This document shows, piece by piece, positions 8,523 to 17,617 of a stretch of 64,000 bases of DNA. The notes under the pieces are model-generated. The model searched no databases and was not told the origin of the DNA. It saw only the letters and a program-made list of their open reading frames with translations. The stretch comes from Kibdelosporangium philippinense (GTDB lineage: Bacteria; Actinomycetota; Actinomycetes; Mycobacteriales; Pseudonocardiaceae). A program made the translations under genes and the position numbers. The stretch covers positions 786,501-850,500 of the forward strand of contig NZ_JAJVCN010000004.1 in NCBI RefSeq assembly GCF_021390435.2, in the 5' to 3' direction. Position 1 is the first letter of the stretch. Every line of letters begins with the position of its first letter.

Positions 8523-8564
8523 GAATCCTCGGAGCCGAAGGCGTCAAGATGCCACGATGGGACC

Positions 8565-8849
8565 ATGGCGGACATCCTCCCCTTCCACCAGCCGGAACCC
8601 CTGTGGCGTGAACTGCTGGGCAGTGCCCTCCGCTCAACGAGAGAGGACCAGGGTGGCCGCCTGATCGACATCGCCGAGCGAGCAGGCATCTCACCCCAGT
8701 ACCTCTCGGAAATCGAGCGCGGCCGCAAAGAACCCTCCAGTGAGATGATCGCCGCCGTCACCGGAGCCCTTGGCATTGACCTGGCCGACCTCCTCATCGA
8801 CATCGCGAATACCGCCCGCCCGGCAGGCCCCGTGCTGCTGGCCGCCTAG
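8565..8849 (+). CDS. PopR/ClgR-like XRE-family regulator of the adjacent clpP pair
   Basis: This 94-aa protein has a single Cro/C1-type HTH (about residues 20-75). Recognition helix and turn read [20 protein letters not shown], which closely resembles the ClgR/PopR regulators that activate clp protease genes in actinomycetes. It is convergent with two clpP genes and overlaps the stop of the nearer one by 4 bp. A palindrome before its own start shares an exact 12-mer with the region upstream of the clpP pair, so autoregulation plus control of clpP is likely. In Streptomyces PopR controls clpP3-clpP4, and assigning this gene to that role is an inference from context. Confidence 0.82.
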   Translation: MADILPFHQPEPLWRELLGSALRSTREDQGGRLIDIAERAGISPQYLSEIERGRKEPSSEMIAAVTGALGIDLADLLIDIANTARPAGPVLLAA

Positions 8850-9436
8850 GACCGGTTTTCGAGCACACGGTCGGCAAGGCCATACCCAACCGCGCCGGTA
8901 GCGTCGAACACTCGGTCCCGATCGGTGTCATGCCGCAAGGTCGCAGCATCCTGGCCGGTGTGCTTGGCGAGAATCTCCTCCAGCTGAGTACGCACCCGCA
9001 CAACCTCGTCGGCCTGCAGAATCAAATCCGGAATGGCCCCACGCCCCTGAGCGGCGGGTTGATGCAGCACCACGCGAGTGTGCGGCAGCACGAAGCGATG
9101 CCCAGCCTCGCCCGCGGCCAACAACACCGCGCCCGCCGCAACCGCCTGGCCGACGCACGTCGTCGCCACCGGCGCCCGGACGAAACGCATGGTGTCGTAC
9201 AACGCGAGCATCGCGGACGGATCGCCGCCCTCGGAGTTGATGTACAGGTTGATTTCCCGTTCAGGGTTGTCCGCGTCCAGGAACAACAACTGGGCGATCA
9301 ACGCGTTCGCCACGCCTGAGTCGATCGCGGTGCCGAGGTAGACGATCCGTTCCGCCAGCAGGTGCGAGTAGATGTCCATGATCCGCTCGCCCGCCGGGCT
9401 GCGCGTGATGACGTTGGGAATGGTGTAAGTGCTCAT
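8846..9436 (-). CDS. ClpP-family subunit lacking the catalytic serine
   Basis: This 196-aa ClpP homologue would form part of the cytosolic Clp protease barrel. His and Asp of the triad are visible (VVLHQP and DTDRDRVF). The nucleophile motif, normally G-x-A-A-S-M-G, reads [11 protein letters not shown] here, with Ala in place of Ser. The DNA on the minus strand reads GCGGTTGCGGCGGGC, so the change is explicit. This subunit should be proteolytically inactive, like the ClpR-type structural subunits of some bacteria and plastids. Its ATG overlaps the stop of the upstream active clpP (ATGA), so both would be made together and probably assemble into mixed rings. Confidence 0.92.
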   Translation of the reverse strand: MSTYTIPNVITRSPAGERIMDIYSHLLAERIVYLGTAIDSGVANALIAQLLFLDADNPEREINLYINSEGGDPSAMLALYDTMRFVRAPVATTCVGQAVAAGAVLLAAGEAGHRFVLPHTRVVLHQPAAQGRGAIPDLILQADEVVRVRTQLEEILAKHTGQDAATLRHDTDRDRVFDATGAVGYGLADRVLENRS

Positions 9437-10053
9437 GCGCGTGCTCCAAGCCCCAGCCCGTGCGTGCGCACGGGAACAACCTGCTCCATGGCCTCGACGA
9501 CGTGGTCGATGAAGCCGTATTCACGTGCTTCCGCCGTGGTGAACCAGCGGTCGTGCAGCGAGTCGGTGAAGATCCGTTCGATCGGCTGGCCGGTGTCCTG
9601 CGCGATGAGCCCGAGCACCGTGTCCCTGGTGTGCCGCAGGTCGTCCGCCTGAACCTCCACCTCGACGGCCGACCCGCTGATTCCCGCCGAGCCCTGGTGC
9701 ATCAGGATCCGCGCGTGCGGCAGGGCGAAACGTTTGCCCGGCGTGCCCGCGGACAGCAGGAACTGCCCCGCGCTGCACGCCAGCCCCAGCGCGAGCGTGG
9801 CCACGTCGCACGGCACCAGCCGCATCACGTCACGAATGGCCAGCATCGCCGGGACCGAGCCGCCGGGCGAGTGGATCCACAACGCGATGTCCTTCTTGGG
9901 ATCCTCACTGGCCAGCGACAGCAGTTGGGTGGCAAGCACGGTCCCGTTGTCGTCGTCGAGTGGGCCGTCCAGGACCAGCACCCGCTGGCTGAAGAAGCGT
10001 TCGCGGAGCCGATGGTCGAACAGCGGCTGCTTGTCGTGGTTCGTCATGTTCAT
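9433..10053 (-). CDS. clpP: ClpP-family serine protease subunit with intact triad
   Basis: This 206-aa protein is the first gene of the two-gene clpP operon. The triad is complete: Ser in [12 protein letters not shown], His in ILMHQG, and Asp in the [11 protein letters not shown] segment. ClpP forms tetradecameric chambers with a Clp ATPase that unfolds substrates, but no ATPase gene is adjacent. The operon resembles the secondary clpP3-clpP4 operon of Streptomyces, which is induced when the main ClpP1P2 protease fails. The start ATG has no strong ribosome site; a second ATG two codons later is possible. A palindromic site shared with the convergent regulator gene lies 40-63 bp upstream. Confidence 0.92.
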   Translation of the reverse strand: MNMTNHDKQPLFDHRLRERFFSQRVLVLDGPLDDDNGTVLATQLLSLASEDPKKDIALWIHSPGGSVPAMLAIRDVMRLVPCDVATLALGLACSAGQFLLSAGTPGKRFALPHARILMHQGSAGISGSAVEVEVQADDLRHTRDTVLGLIAQDTGQPIERIFTDSLHDRWFTTAEAREYGFIDHVVEAMEQVVPVRTHGLGLGARA

Positions 10054-10092
10054 GACGATGCCGCCGCCGCGGTGCTATCCGCAGGCCTCGCT

Positions 10093-10116
10093 GCTGTGGG
10101 CAGATCAGCCGACAGC
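10093..10116. promoter_or_regulatory. inverted-repeat operator upstream of the clpP operon
   Basis: GCTGTGGGC (10093-10101), six bases, and GCCGACAGC (10108-10116) pair with one mismatch. The right arm plus three bases (GCCGACAGCGGA) is identical to the site in front of the popR-like gene, so one regulator probably binds both. The rest of the 10054-10369 gap shows no gene. Confidence 0.55.
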
Positions 10117-10369
10117 GGATACCTCAACGTTCGCTTGTTTGACATCAAAGCGAACCCGGCGGCCACTGCATCCGCCGACGGCGACTTCGGTCTGTACCGC
10201 GTCGACATGCCGCAGGGTGGCGGGCCTGGCTTTCCGATTCCATCGCCAATCCCAGGAACTTAACCTCCCGTGGTAGGTGGGGCTGGTGTGGCACGTGTGG
10301 CTGACGCGGCGGATCGTTGTCCTTAGTGGACCTTGAGCTGGCCGGAAGCGGACAGCCCCGCGTGGTTAA

Positions 10370-10658
10370 GTTCCTGGCGTTGACCTCCATCGCACGATGT
10401 CCGAGTCGTTCTTCGTCCTGTCCGGCACGCTTCGCTCGCACGACGGGGAAAAGTGGCGCGACGGAAGCGCTGGCGACTTTTTCTACGTCCCGCCCGGTGG
10501 GGCTGCACGCGTGCCGCAAGGAGACCGACGAACCCGTGTCCATGCTGATGCTCTTCGCCCCGGGCGCGCCAAGGGAAAGCTACTTCGAGGGGCTGGCCGG
10601 ACTCGCCGATATCGAACGGACGCAGTTCTTCGTCGACCACGACAGTTACTTTGTCTAA
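10370..10658 (+). pseudogene. cupin-domain gene, N-truncated and frameshifted
   Basis: The first part reads SESFFVLSGTLRSHDGEKW and continues to GDFFYVPPGG, a cupin beta-barrel with the usual first motif. In a GGTGGGG stretch near 10505 one extra G shifts the frame. The continuation KETDEPVSMLMLFAPGAPR through YFEGLAGLAD appears in the next frame and ends at 10658. The start and the first metal-binding histidines are absent: an in-frame TAA lies at 10367. The G-run shift could be a sequencing error, but the missing 5' end suggests a real remnant. Intact relatives are small-molecule binding or dioxygenase-like proteins. Confidence 0.7.
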
Positions 10659-10806
10659 TACGGCCCGTCCGGGGCAAATCACCGGTTTTCCACTTGGCGT
10701 GCAGCGCGCGATGTACTTTCGCGCAGGGATGGTTGCTGTCGATTCACCCATGGGCGTTCAGTTATTCCTGACGGGTATCTTCTCGTGAAGGAATGAGGTT
10801 CGACGA

Positions 10807-11541
10807 ATGCGATTCATGAAATCGATTCCAATGCTGGCCGCGGCTCTGGCGTTCGGTGGTGTGATGGCGGCGCCACCTGCGCAGGCCATCGTCGACGGCG
10901 TCGAGAGCAGGCACCTGCAAGGGGCGGTTCAGATATTCAACGGCCAGAATCTCACCTGCGGCGGAACGCTCGTGGCCCGGCGTTTTGTGGTCACCGCGCG
11001 GCATTGTTTCTTCAGCTCGGCGGGCCGGCGGCTGTCGTTGCGGAATTTCCGGGTCCGCGTCGGGGACCATCGTTTGGGGCAGGGCGATCAGCATAATGTC
11101 TGCGAGACCTACGAGAAGGTCGGTGTATCGACTGGCGACGGGCCTGGCGGACAGGCGCAGGGTGCGTTCTCGGACATTCTCGTGATCCAGCTCAGGGAGG
11201 ATGTCAACCAAGCCAACCAGATCGCACCGGTCGGTAATCAGCTCCCAGCGGTCAACGACAATGTCGCGGTCAAGGGTTGGGGCCATCGCGGCGACATGAA
11301 GGTCGCGACCATGCGAGTCCAGGCGCTGAACCGGGAAATAGACAACGTTCCGGACGCGATGGATCTGCGCCGCGGCAACGGAATCACCCAGAACGGCGAT
11401 TCCGGCGGTCCGGTGATGCTTGGAAACCAGTTGGTCGGCGTCATCTCCGAGTTTGAGGACAATCCCCAGTCCACCCTCGCCGTCGAAGTCCAGCCCTACC
11501 ACGACTGGATCGAGCAAACCTTGCACAGCAACGCCTGCTGA
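10807..11541 (+). CDS. secreted trypsin-like (S1A) serine protease
   Basis: This 244-aa extracellular protease has a Sec signal peptide of about 27 residues ending APPAQA, immediately followed by IVDG, so there is almost no propeptide. The triad is visible as H66 (TARHC, where chymotrypsin has TAAHC), D123 (FSDILVIQL) and S199 (NGDSGGP). Cys51 and Cys67 can form the His-loop disulfide. The start is the ATG at 10807, preceded by GAGG with eight-base spacing. It is convergent with the MarR gene. Unlike the protease at 12.5 kb it is clearly exported and belongs to no visible operon. Confidence 0.92.
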   Translation: MRFMKSIPMLAAALAFGGVMAAPPAQAIVDGVESRHLQGAVQIFNGQNLTCGGTLVARRFVVTARHCFFSSAGRRLSLRNFRVRVGDHRLGQGDQHNVCETYEKVGVSTGDGPGGQAQGAFSDILVIQLREDVNQANQIAPVGNQLPAVNDNVAVKGWGHRGDMKVATMRVQALNREIDNVPDAMDLRRGNGITQNGDSGGPVMLGNQLVGVISEFEDNPQSTLAVEVQPYHDWIEQTLHSNAC

Positions 11542-11577
11542 CCGGGCCTGGCCGCGAAGCCCTGCCCTCGCGGCGAG

Positions 11578-12066
11578 CTAAGGGGATTCTTCAAACGGGT
11601 CAAGCAGTTGGGACAGCAGGGAAACCAGAGCGCGTTGGTCGGGTCCCGAAAGATTCTCGATAAGGCGCTTCTCATTGGCCAGGTGCAGCGGGAGAACCCC
11701 GTCGATCACGGCCAATCCCGTTGCGGTGAGCCGGATCCGGACCGATCGTCGATCGGCTTCATCCCGCGTTCGCGTCACCAAACCCTTGGCCTGCATACGA
11801 TCGATCCGGTTGGTGATCGCGCCGGACGTGACCAGCGAGGTCTTCATGAACGCGCTGGCCGTCAGCTCGTGCGGCTGGCCGATCCGGCGCAGCGTGGACA
11901 GCACGTCGAACTCGCCAGGTTCCAAACCATGTCCGGCGAGGAAGGACTTGATTTCGGCGTCCCAGAACCGGGAAAGCCGCATCACCCGGCCGACCACGGC
12001 GATCGGCGACGAGTCGAGATCCGGTCGTTCCGCGCGCCACTGCGCGATCACCGCGTCGACGCCCAT
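11578..12066 (-). CDS. MarR-family transcriptional regulator
   Basis: This 162-aa winged-helix repressor has the typical central HTH (about residues 65-90, ELTASAFMKTSLVTSGAITN) and the wing motif VTRTRDEADRRSVRI, in which D-x-R-S/R is diagnostic. MarR proteins dimerise on short palindromes and release DNA on binding a phenolic or similar ligand. It diverges from a VOC-family gene 63 bp away, and a perfect 10-bp palindrome TCAACGTTGA sits between the two starts, so it probably represses both itself and the VOC gene. Confidence 0.92.
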   Translation of the reverse strand: MGVDAVIAQWRAERPDLDSSPIAVVGRVMRLSRFWDAEIKSFLAGHGLEPGEFDVLSTLRRIGQPHELTASAFMKTSLVTSGAITNRIDRMQAKGLVTRTRDEADRRSVRIRLTATGLAVIDGVLPLHLANEKRLIENLSGPDQRALVSLLSQLLDPFEESP

Positions 12067-12097
12067 TCCGCACTTCCGGCCGCCGGCAGTATGTATC

Positions 12098-12107
12098 TCA
12101 ACGTTGA
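12098..12107. promoter_or_regulatory. MarR-type operator between divergent genes
   Basis: TCAACGTTGA is a perfect palindrome in the short divergent promoter region. It is embedded in TATC...ACTATA, giving an AT-rich patch in otherwise GC-rich DNA, and matches the TCAA-n-TTGA style of many MarR sites. Confidence 0.55.
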
Positions 12108-12128
12108 ACTATATCGAAAGAGTGGCTG

Positions 12129-12473
12129 GTGGAGATCATCGGTTTAGGTTGGCTTGGCACGCGGACCAAGCACGCGAGCGAACTCGCGGAGTTCTACGGC
12201 ACTGTGCTCGGGCTGCCGCTGACCCACCATTCGCCGGGTTTCTGGGTGGTCGACCTGCCCGACGGTCGCAACGTCGAGGTGTTCAGCGATGACTACGAAG
12301 GCAAGGAACACTTCGACACCGGCCCTGTCGCCGGGTTCGCGGTCCGCGACCTGCCCGCGGCCGTGGCGGAACTACGCGCGAAGGGCGTGGAACTGCTCGG
12401 CGAGCCCGGTCCGACATGGCAGCACTTCCGTGGACCGGACGGCAACGTCTACGAACTGGTAGCGGTTGCATAG
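12129..12473 (+). CDS. VOC-superfamily protein under MarR control
   Basis: This is a 114-aa glyoxalase/bleomycin-resistance/dioxygenase superfamily protein with two beta-alpha-beta-beta-beta units. ELAEFYGTVLGLPLT is the first helix and strand, and FRGPDGNVYELV is the C-terminal motif, which carries a Glu that could be a metal ligand. The likely role is binding or detoxifying a small electrophile that also releases the divergent MarR repressor, but no substrate can be named. The GTG start at 12129 is close to the palindromic operator. Confidence 0.85.
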   Translation: MEIIGLGWLGTRTKHASELAEFYGTVLGLPLTHHSPGFWVVDLPDGRNVEVFSDDYEGKEHFDTGPVAGFAVRDLPAAVAELRAKGVELLGEPGPTWQHFRGPDGNVYELVAVA

Positions 12474-12546
12474 CGTGCGCCATTTGGGTGGCGGTTAGCC
12501 AAAACACGGCCACGACCTGGGCGACCCTCATAAGGTTCGATGTGTT

Positions 12547-14010
12547 GTGAGTAACACAGGGGAGAACGCCTCAGGCCCGCAACGGGACGAATCGGAACCC
12601 TGGCGTGCGTGCCTGCGCGACACAGACACGGGGGAGATCCTGGGCGCGGGGGTCGTCCTCAGTGACCGCGTGGTGTTGACATGCGCCCACGTCATCCCGG
12701 ACGCGCGCAGCCCGGTCCACGTCGAATTGGTCGGGCAGCAACAGCTGATCACGGCCATTGTCCTGCCCGACTGCTGGGCGCCGCCGCAGCATGACGAGCG
12801 GGCGGATCTGGCCCTGCTGCGCCTTGATCGTCCAGTGTGGCTGCGATCGCGGCCGCGACTGCGTAACCTGCGTTGCCCACGTGGCCGAGCCGTGCACGCA
12901 TACGGTTTCCCCGCGCCCCTTGATTACGGCGTTTTCGCCTCGGCTGAGTTGTCTGGCACAGCGGGTCCTGGCGGCGAATGGGTTCAGATCGATTCACAGG
13001 CCCACCGGGAGTTGCTGCGCAAAGGGTTCAGCGGCGCGGGCGTGGTCGATGAGGAAACCGGTGCTGTGGTCGGCATTGTGACCATGGCCTATCACGACGA
13101 CGTTTCCCATCTGGCGTGGATGATCCCGGTCGAGGTGGTCGCGAAGTACCTGCCGAAGATCCGCTCGTTCATCGGCAAGGAGATCCCGTGCGGGCAGCGG
13201 ACCGCGGGCGGCGATCTGCTGATCGAGTTCAGTCCCAACGGCATCGCCGAGATCAAGATGAAGGTGGACCTGACCAAGAAGTCGCCCGACGAGGCGTATC
13301 GCGACCTGCGCCATCTCCCACCGCCGGTGGACAAACCACGCGGCTCCGAGCCGGTCGGGGTGACCGGCATCGAGCAATCTCAAGACCCAAAAGAGACATT
13401 CACCGCCGCGGTGGCTCCCTTTGTCCGCGACGGAAACACTGTCGTGCTGCACCTGAGCGACGCGGACTCGCCCGTGGCCCAACTCGTTCGGCAAACGCAG
13501 CGGGAAGCGCTGCTGGCCCGGATCGAGGCCCTCACCGAAGGCGTCACGGACCTTGCCCAGCGCGAAGACCTTGCCAGAACACATCGTCGCCGTGCACGAT
13601 CACGGCTGCTTCCGCCGCCTGAGATCACCGAGTTACCCGCGCTGTCCGCTGAGTTTCAACTGCCCGTCGCCGCATTGCGTGGCAGCGTTGAAGAGAAGGA
13701 CCCAGACCGCGTGCGGCGCGCCGTGGAACGCTACGAGCGCAAGCTCGACCGCAGCCGTGACCTCGTCGATCAGGTCGATAAGGAAGCTGACGCGGCCATG
13801 CTCGTGCACGAACGTCTGCGCGGCTTGTTGGCCAGCTACAACGCCAGGGCCGTACAGCACGGTCTGGTGGAGGACAAAGAACTCGACGCCCTCTTGCTCG
13901 CCGCGCGCACTGCGCTTGAGGCGCATCCGTGCGAGCTGAGAACAGCGGAAGCGCGTGTTGACGTCTACGTGGGTGCCGTGCGACGCCGTCTTGGGGGAGA
14001 GCGGGCATGA
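12547..14010 (+). CDS. cytosolic trypsin-like protease, first gene of the kinase/vWA operon
   Basis: This 487-aa protein has a trypsin/DegP-like protease domain in residues about 15-200 and no signal peptide, so it acts inside the cell. The triad is H48 (VVLTCAHVI), D87 (RADLALLRL) and S162 (GFSGAGVV, the cytosolic-effector form of GNSGGP). The C-terminal half (about 290-487) is charged and mostly helical, with a likely coiled coil at 390-450. Such proteases with a G-x-S-G-A motif are typical effectors in actinobacterial conflict and signalling operons. Its stop overlaps the kinase start (ATGA). The inference is that it is the output enzyme of the operon, kept in check by its partners. Confidence 0.85.
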   Translation: MSNTGENASGPQRDESEPWRACLRDTDTGEILGAGVVLSDRVVLTCAHVIPDARSPVHVELVGQQQLITAIVLPDCWAPPQHDERADLALLRLDRPVWLRSRPRLRNLRCPRGRAVHAYGFPAPLDYGVFASAELSGTAGPGGEWVQIDSQAHRELLRKGFSGAGVVDEETGAVVGIVTMAYHDDVSHLAWMIPVEVVAKYLPKIRSFIGKEIPCGQRTAGGDLLIEFSPNGIAEIKMKVDLTKKSPDEAYRDLRHLPPPVDKPRGSEPVGVTGIEQSQDPKETFTAAVAPFVRDGNTVVLHLSDADSPVAQLVRQTQREALLARIEALTEGVTDLAQREDLARTHRRRARSRLLPPPEITELPALSAEFQLPVAALRGSVEEKDPDRVRRAVERYERKLDRSRDLVDQVDKEADAAMLVHERLRGLLASYNARAVQHGLVEDKELDALLLAARTALEAHPCELRTAEARVDVYVGAVRRRLGGERA

Positions 14011-16235
14011 CTTGTTGCGGTATGCCAGTTGGTGCAACGGGGTTCTGTGATGTCTGTGGCCGCCGCAGGGTCGTGCCACCGGAGAGCCAGACGGAAGTGA
14101 CGTCGGCGCCGACCGAGGCCAGACGGACCGACCCGAGCCAGTACAGTGGCACGTTCGCGGCGGATGAGCTGTACTCGTTGCCTTCCGTCGACGGCATCGA
14201 TCCGGAAAGCGCCCCCGAGATCAGCCCGGATTACCCGGAGAACCGCCAGTTCTGCGCCAATCCTGTCTGCCGCGAGCCGGTTGGCAGGCGGATCGGCAGC
14301 CAGCCGAGGATGAAACGTGGGTTCTGCCCGTTCTGCCAAACGCCGTTCTGCTTCGAGGTCAAGCTGAAACAGGGCGACATGATCGGCAACCGCTACGAGG
14401 TGTGCCGCTTGCAGGCCGTCGGTGGGATGGGCTGGATCTACCTCGCCAAAGACCGCGAACTGAACGACACCTACGTTGCGCTCAAGGGAATGATCAACCC
14501 GACGCACGTGCAGAGGCTGAACCTCGCGCACGTCGAACGCGACGCGCTGACCCGGCTCGATCACCCGAACATCGTGCGGATCGTCGGCTACGCCGAGCAT
14601 CCCGACCCGCGGACCGGCGATCCGGATCACTACATCGTGATGGAGTGCGTGGTCGGCGAGACCTTGCAGCATCGCCTCGATGGCGGGATCACCAAGCTGG
14701 AAGAGGTGACCGCTTACGGCCAGAGCATCCTCGCCGCACTGGCGTACATGCATGATGAGGGCTTGCTCTACTGCGACATGAAGCCGGAAAACGTGATGCA
14801 CGCTGGAAAGCGCGTCAAGATCATCGACTTCGGTGGGACACGGGCGATCGACGACCAAGCAAGCGAATGGGTCTCCACGCGCGGCTTCGCGGTGCCACTG
14901 GCGGAGAAGAAACGAAAGGGGCTCGACGCCCGGTCCGATGTGTACACCGTGGGCAAGACGCTGGCGAAGCTGCTTGAGGTCGCCATGCAACGGGAACCGG
15001 AGTACGACCGGATGCGCGTGGGACTGGAGTCGCTCGAGCACCTGATCGCCAGGGCAACGGCGCCGTATGACGCCAGATTCGTGTCCGCGAAGGAAATGCT
15101 CGAACAGCTGGATGGCGTGCACCGCGAGCTGCTTTCGTTGCGTGACGGCCAACCGCGGGCGGTGCCGTCTGCCCGGTTCGAGGATATGGTCGAGCTGCTG
15201 GACGCCAGTCTCGGCGCGGTGCCGAGCGCGGAGCGGTGGACTGCGGGCCTTGACCGGAAGGTCGATGACGGTGTGCCAGATGACGTGATCAGTGACGGTC
15301 TGCCCGGCCCTGCTTCGGCCGCGAGCGGCCTGCCACTGCCCAGGATCGACGAGAACGATCCAGCAGCCGACCTTCTTGCCGACACTCGGGTGCTTGCCGA
15401 GCCCAGGAAGCGTTTGCGTGAGTATTTCGAGCGCGGAGAACACTTGTGGCGCTCTGTCGAGCTCAATCTCGCGGCAGCGAGGGCGTATCTGGAACTGGAC
15501 GAGCCAGCCGAGGCCGACCGATGCATCCTGCAGGCACAGGAAAGACTCGGTGACCGGGTGGCTTACGACTGGCGCATTGCCTGGCACCAAGGCTTGTTAC
15601 GGCTGGCGAAGGGCGAAGTGGACGCTGCCGAGCGATGGTTCCACGCCTGCTACCGGCTGCTGCCCGGCGAGGAGATCCCCAAGCTGGCCATCGGATTCTG
15701 CTTGGAGCAACGCGGAGACACCGTAGGCGCCCACCGGTATTACGAAGCCGTGCGGTGCCGTGACGACCGGCAGGCGAGTGTCGTGTTCGGACTGACCAGA
15801 ATCGCTCTGCGACAGGGCGAACGGCGTGAGGCGGTGTCTATATTGGACAGACTGCCACGGGTCTCCCGGCACTACTACGCGACCAAGATCGCGGCGGTCC
15901 GCATCCTGCTCGCCCGTTTGGCTGACCAGGCGCCAGATTCCGAGGACGTCAATGAGGCCGCGGATCGGTTGCCGAAGCTGTTCCTCGACGGTGGTGAGGA
16001 GAACGGCGACGCCCGGCAGCGGATGGTGGCTTTGTTGCATGAGGCCGCGTTGAGGCGGGTTTGGCGCGGCGCGTCGCGGCTCAGCGACGCCGTGGCTGAG
16101 GATGTCCGCGAGGATGGGTTGCGCAATCTGCTGGAAAGGTCCTATCAGGAACTCGCCAAGCACGCCCGCGATCAGCAGGCGCACGACGTGTTGATCGACC
16201 GTGCCAACTCGATTCGACCGTGGAGCTGGTGGTGA
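14007..16235 (+). CDS. PknG-like serine/threonine protein kinase with zinc ribbons and TPR tail
   Basis: This 742-aa protein has the PknG domain order. An N-terminal Cys cluster (C3, C4, C14, C17) is followed by a rubredoxin-like double CxxC/CxxxC segment (about 87-115), a kinase domain (about 130-370) and a helical TPR region (about 480-720). Kinase motifs are the Gly loop VGGMGWIYL, the ATP-binding Lys in VALKGM, the catalytic loop YCDMKPEN and the metal site IIDFGG. The activation-segment APE motif is altered (FAVPLAE). There are no membrane helices. In mycobacteria PknG sits with glnX (membrane) and glnH (binding lipoprotein) and senses amino acids; here analogous membrane and binding proteins follow the kinase. 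It overlaps both neighbours by 4 bp or less. Confidence 0.9.
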   Translation: MTCCGMPVGATGFCDVCGRRRVVPPESQTEVTSAPTEARRTDPSQYSGTFAADELYSLPSVDGIDPESAPEISPDYPENRQFCANPVCREPVGRRIGSQPRMKRGFCPFCQTPFCFEVKLKQGDMIGNRYEVCRLQAVGGMGWIYLAKDRELNDTYVALKGMINPTHVQRLNLAHVERDALTRLDHPNIVRIVGYAEHPDPRTGDPDHYIVMECVVGETLQHRLDGGITKLEEVTAYGQSILAALAYMHDEGLLYCDMKPENVMHAGKRVKIIDFGGTRAIDDQASEWVSTRGFAVPLAEKKRKGLDARSDVYTVGKTLAKLLEVAMQREPEYDRMRVGLESLEHLIARATAPYDARFVSAKEMLEQLDGVHRELLSLRDGQPRAVPSARFEDMVELLDASLGAVPSAERWTAGLDRKVDDGVPDDVISDGLPGPASAASGLPLPRIDENDPAADLLADTRVLAEPRKRLREYFERGEHLWRSVELNLAAARAYLELDEPAEADRCILQAQERLGDRVAYDWRIAWHQGLLRLAKGEVDAAERWFHACYRLLPGEEIPKLAIGFCLEQRGDTVGAHRYYEAVRCRDDRQASVVFGLTRIALRQGERREAVSILDRLPRVSRHYYATKIAAVRILLARLADQAPDSEDVNEAADRLPKLFLDGGEENGDARQRMVALLHEAALRRVWRGASRLSDAVAEDVREDGLRNLLERSYQELAKHARDQQAHDVLIDRANSIRPWSWW

Positions 16236-17617
16236 CCTCCTTCTCCGTTGATCTGTACCAGAACAAGTATCTGTCGACTTCAGATCGATACCTGCACGCG
16301 GTTCTCGTTGTGCGCATCGACGGCGTGGCGAAGCAGTCAGTTGCCGCGGCCGAAGTGTTGCTTGTGGACTGTTCGAGCTCGATGGACTGGCCGCCAACGA
16401 AGATCGCGAACGCCCGCAAGGCCGCTGAAGCGGCGATCGACTCGCTCAGGGACGGCACGATGTTCGCGATCGTGTCGGGCACCGCGACTGCGACAATGCG
16501 ATTCCCTGCCACTGAAGAGCTGTGCGCGGCCAATCCGGACACACGCGCGCGGGCCAAAGCCGTCGCCGCGAACCTGGTCGCCAACGGCGGAACCGCGATG
16601 AGCACCTGGCTGGCCTTGGCCAACCGCTTGCTTGGCCAGCATCCGCACGCGATCAGGCACGCCTTGCTGCTGACCGACGGGGTCAACCAGGGCGAGGCTC
16701 CCGCGGACCTGCACCGGGTGCTTGACCAATGCAGGGGCCGGTTTACCTGTGACGCAAGGGGAATCGGCGACGACTGGAAGCCGGAGGAACTGCGGACGAT
16801 CGCGTCAGTGTTGCAGGGCACTGCGGACGCGGTGGTCGAGGACGAGGAACTGGTGGCGGACTTCGGCCAGATCATCCAGTCGTCCATGGGCAAAGTAGTC
16901 CGTGACCTGCGACTGCGGATTCACACTCCGCCGTTCGTCGAGGTCGACTTCGTCTGGCAGGTCGCGCCGACCCGGCTTCCGCTTGTCAGTGCGGACGTGG
17001 CCGACGGCGGCGTCGAGGTGGCCACCGGGCCGTGGGGCGAGGAGACCAGGGAATTCCTGATCGGCCTGCGGCTTGACGATCTGAGCGGCCGTCCGCAGCT
17101 GGAGGACTTGCAGCTGGGCCGGGTGGGACTGGCGACCGAAGACGCGATCGGCACGCTGCCAGCCGAGTTGCCGATACTCGGGCACATCACCGGCGACGTG
17201 ACGCTGTCCACCCAGATCCATGACCTGGTCTCGCGGCACACCGTGCAGGCCAAGCTCACCGAGAAGCTCGGCGAGGGCTGGGCCAACTTCGGCGAAGGCG
17301 ATCGCGACGCCGCAGCCAGAGCATGGGGCGAAGCCGCGAAGATGGCGACGGAACTGGGCAACGAGGAAGTCCTGCGCAGGCTGCGGCGGCTGGTGGACAT
17401 CGAGGACGCGGCACGCGGGCTCGTCCACCTCAAGGAGTCGGTGCGGCCGAGGGACGGGTTCTCGCTGATCCTGTCGGATCTTTCGTGGCAGTCCGACGCG
17501 GCGCGCGAACCTGTGCCTGTCGGTGAACCCGTGAAGTGTCCACAGTGTAAAACGCTGTCCCCGGCGGGCTCCGCGGTATGTATGGCCAACGGGCACCCAC
17601 TTGGTGGTGCTTCGTGA
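16232..17617 (+). CDS. vWA-domain protein with C-terminal zinc ribbon
   Basis: This 461-aa protein has a von Willebrand A domain in residues about 20-200 with a full MIDAS: DCSSSM near residue 46, the Thr in NGGTAMSTW and the Asp in LLTDGVNQG. A beta-rich middle and a helical segment (about 340-410) follow, and the C-terminus has a four-cysteine zinc ribbon beginning CPQC, ending with CMANGH. vWA proteins are metal-dependent scaffolds. The GTG at 16232 is preferred because it overlaps the kinase TGA (GTGA); an in-frame GTG at 16220 is possible. It probably assembles the kinase or protease with the membrane sensor. Confidence 0.88.
   Translation: MTSFSVDLYQNKYLSTSDRYLHAVLVVRIDGVAKQSVAAAEVLLVDCSSSMDWPPTKIANARKAAEAAIDSLRDGTMFAIVSGTATATMRFPATEELCAANPDTRARAKAVAANLVANGGTAMSTWLALANRLLGQHPHAIRHALLLTDGVNQGEAPADLHRVLDQCRGRFTCDARGIGDDWKPEELRTIASVLQGTADAVVEDEELVADFGQIIQSSMGKVVRDLRLRIHTPPFVEVDFVWQVAPTRLPLVSADVADGGVEVATGPWGEETREFLIGLRLDDLSGRPQLEDLQLGRVGLATEDAIGTLPAELPILGHITGDVTLSTQIHDLVSRHTVQAKLTEKLGEGWANFGEGDRDAAARAWGEAAKMATELGNEEVLRRLRRLVDIEDAARGLVHLKESVRPRDGFSLILSDLSWQSDAAREPVPVGEPVKCPQCKTLSPAGSAVCMANGHPLGGAS

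Noticed and set aside
3184-10510. Phase variation by slipped-strand mispairing in G runs
   Set aside because: The runs are short (4-7 G), the genes are unrelated, and the same defect also occurs in lipase and dipZ genes; sequencing error is the simpler explanation.
13965-15590. 541-codon open frame on the minus strand
   Set aside because: It is antisense to the PknG-like kinase, which has all kinase motifs; there are no domains in the minus-strand product.
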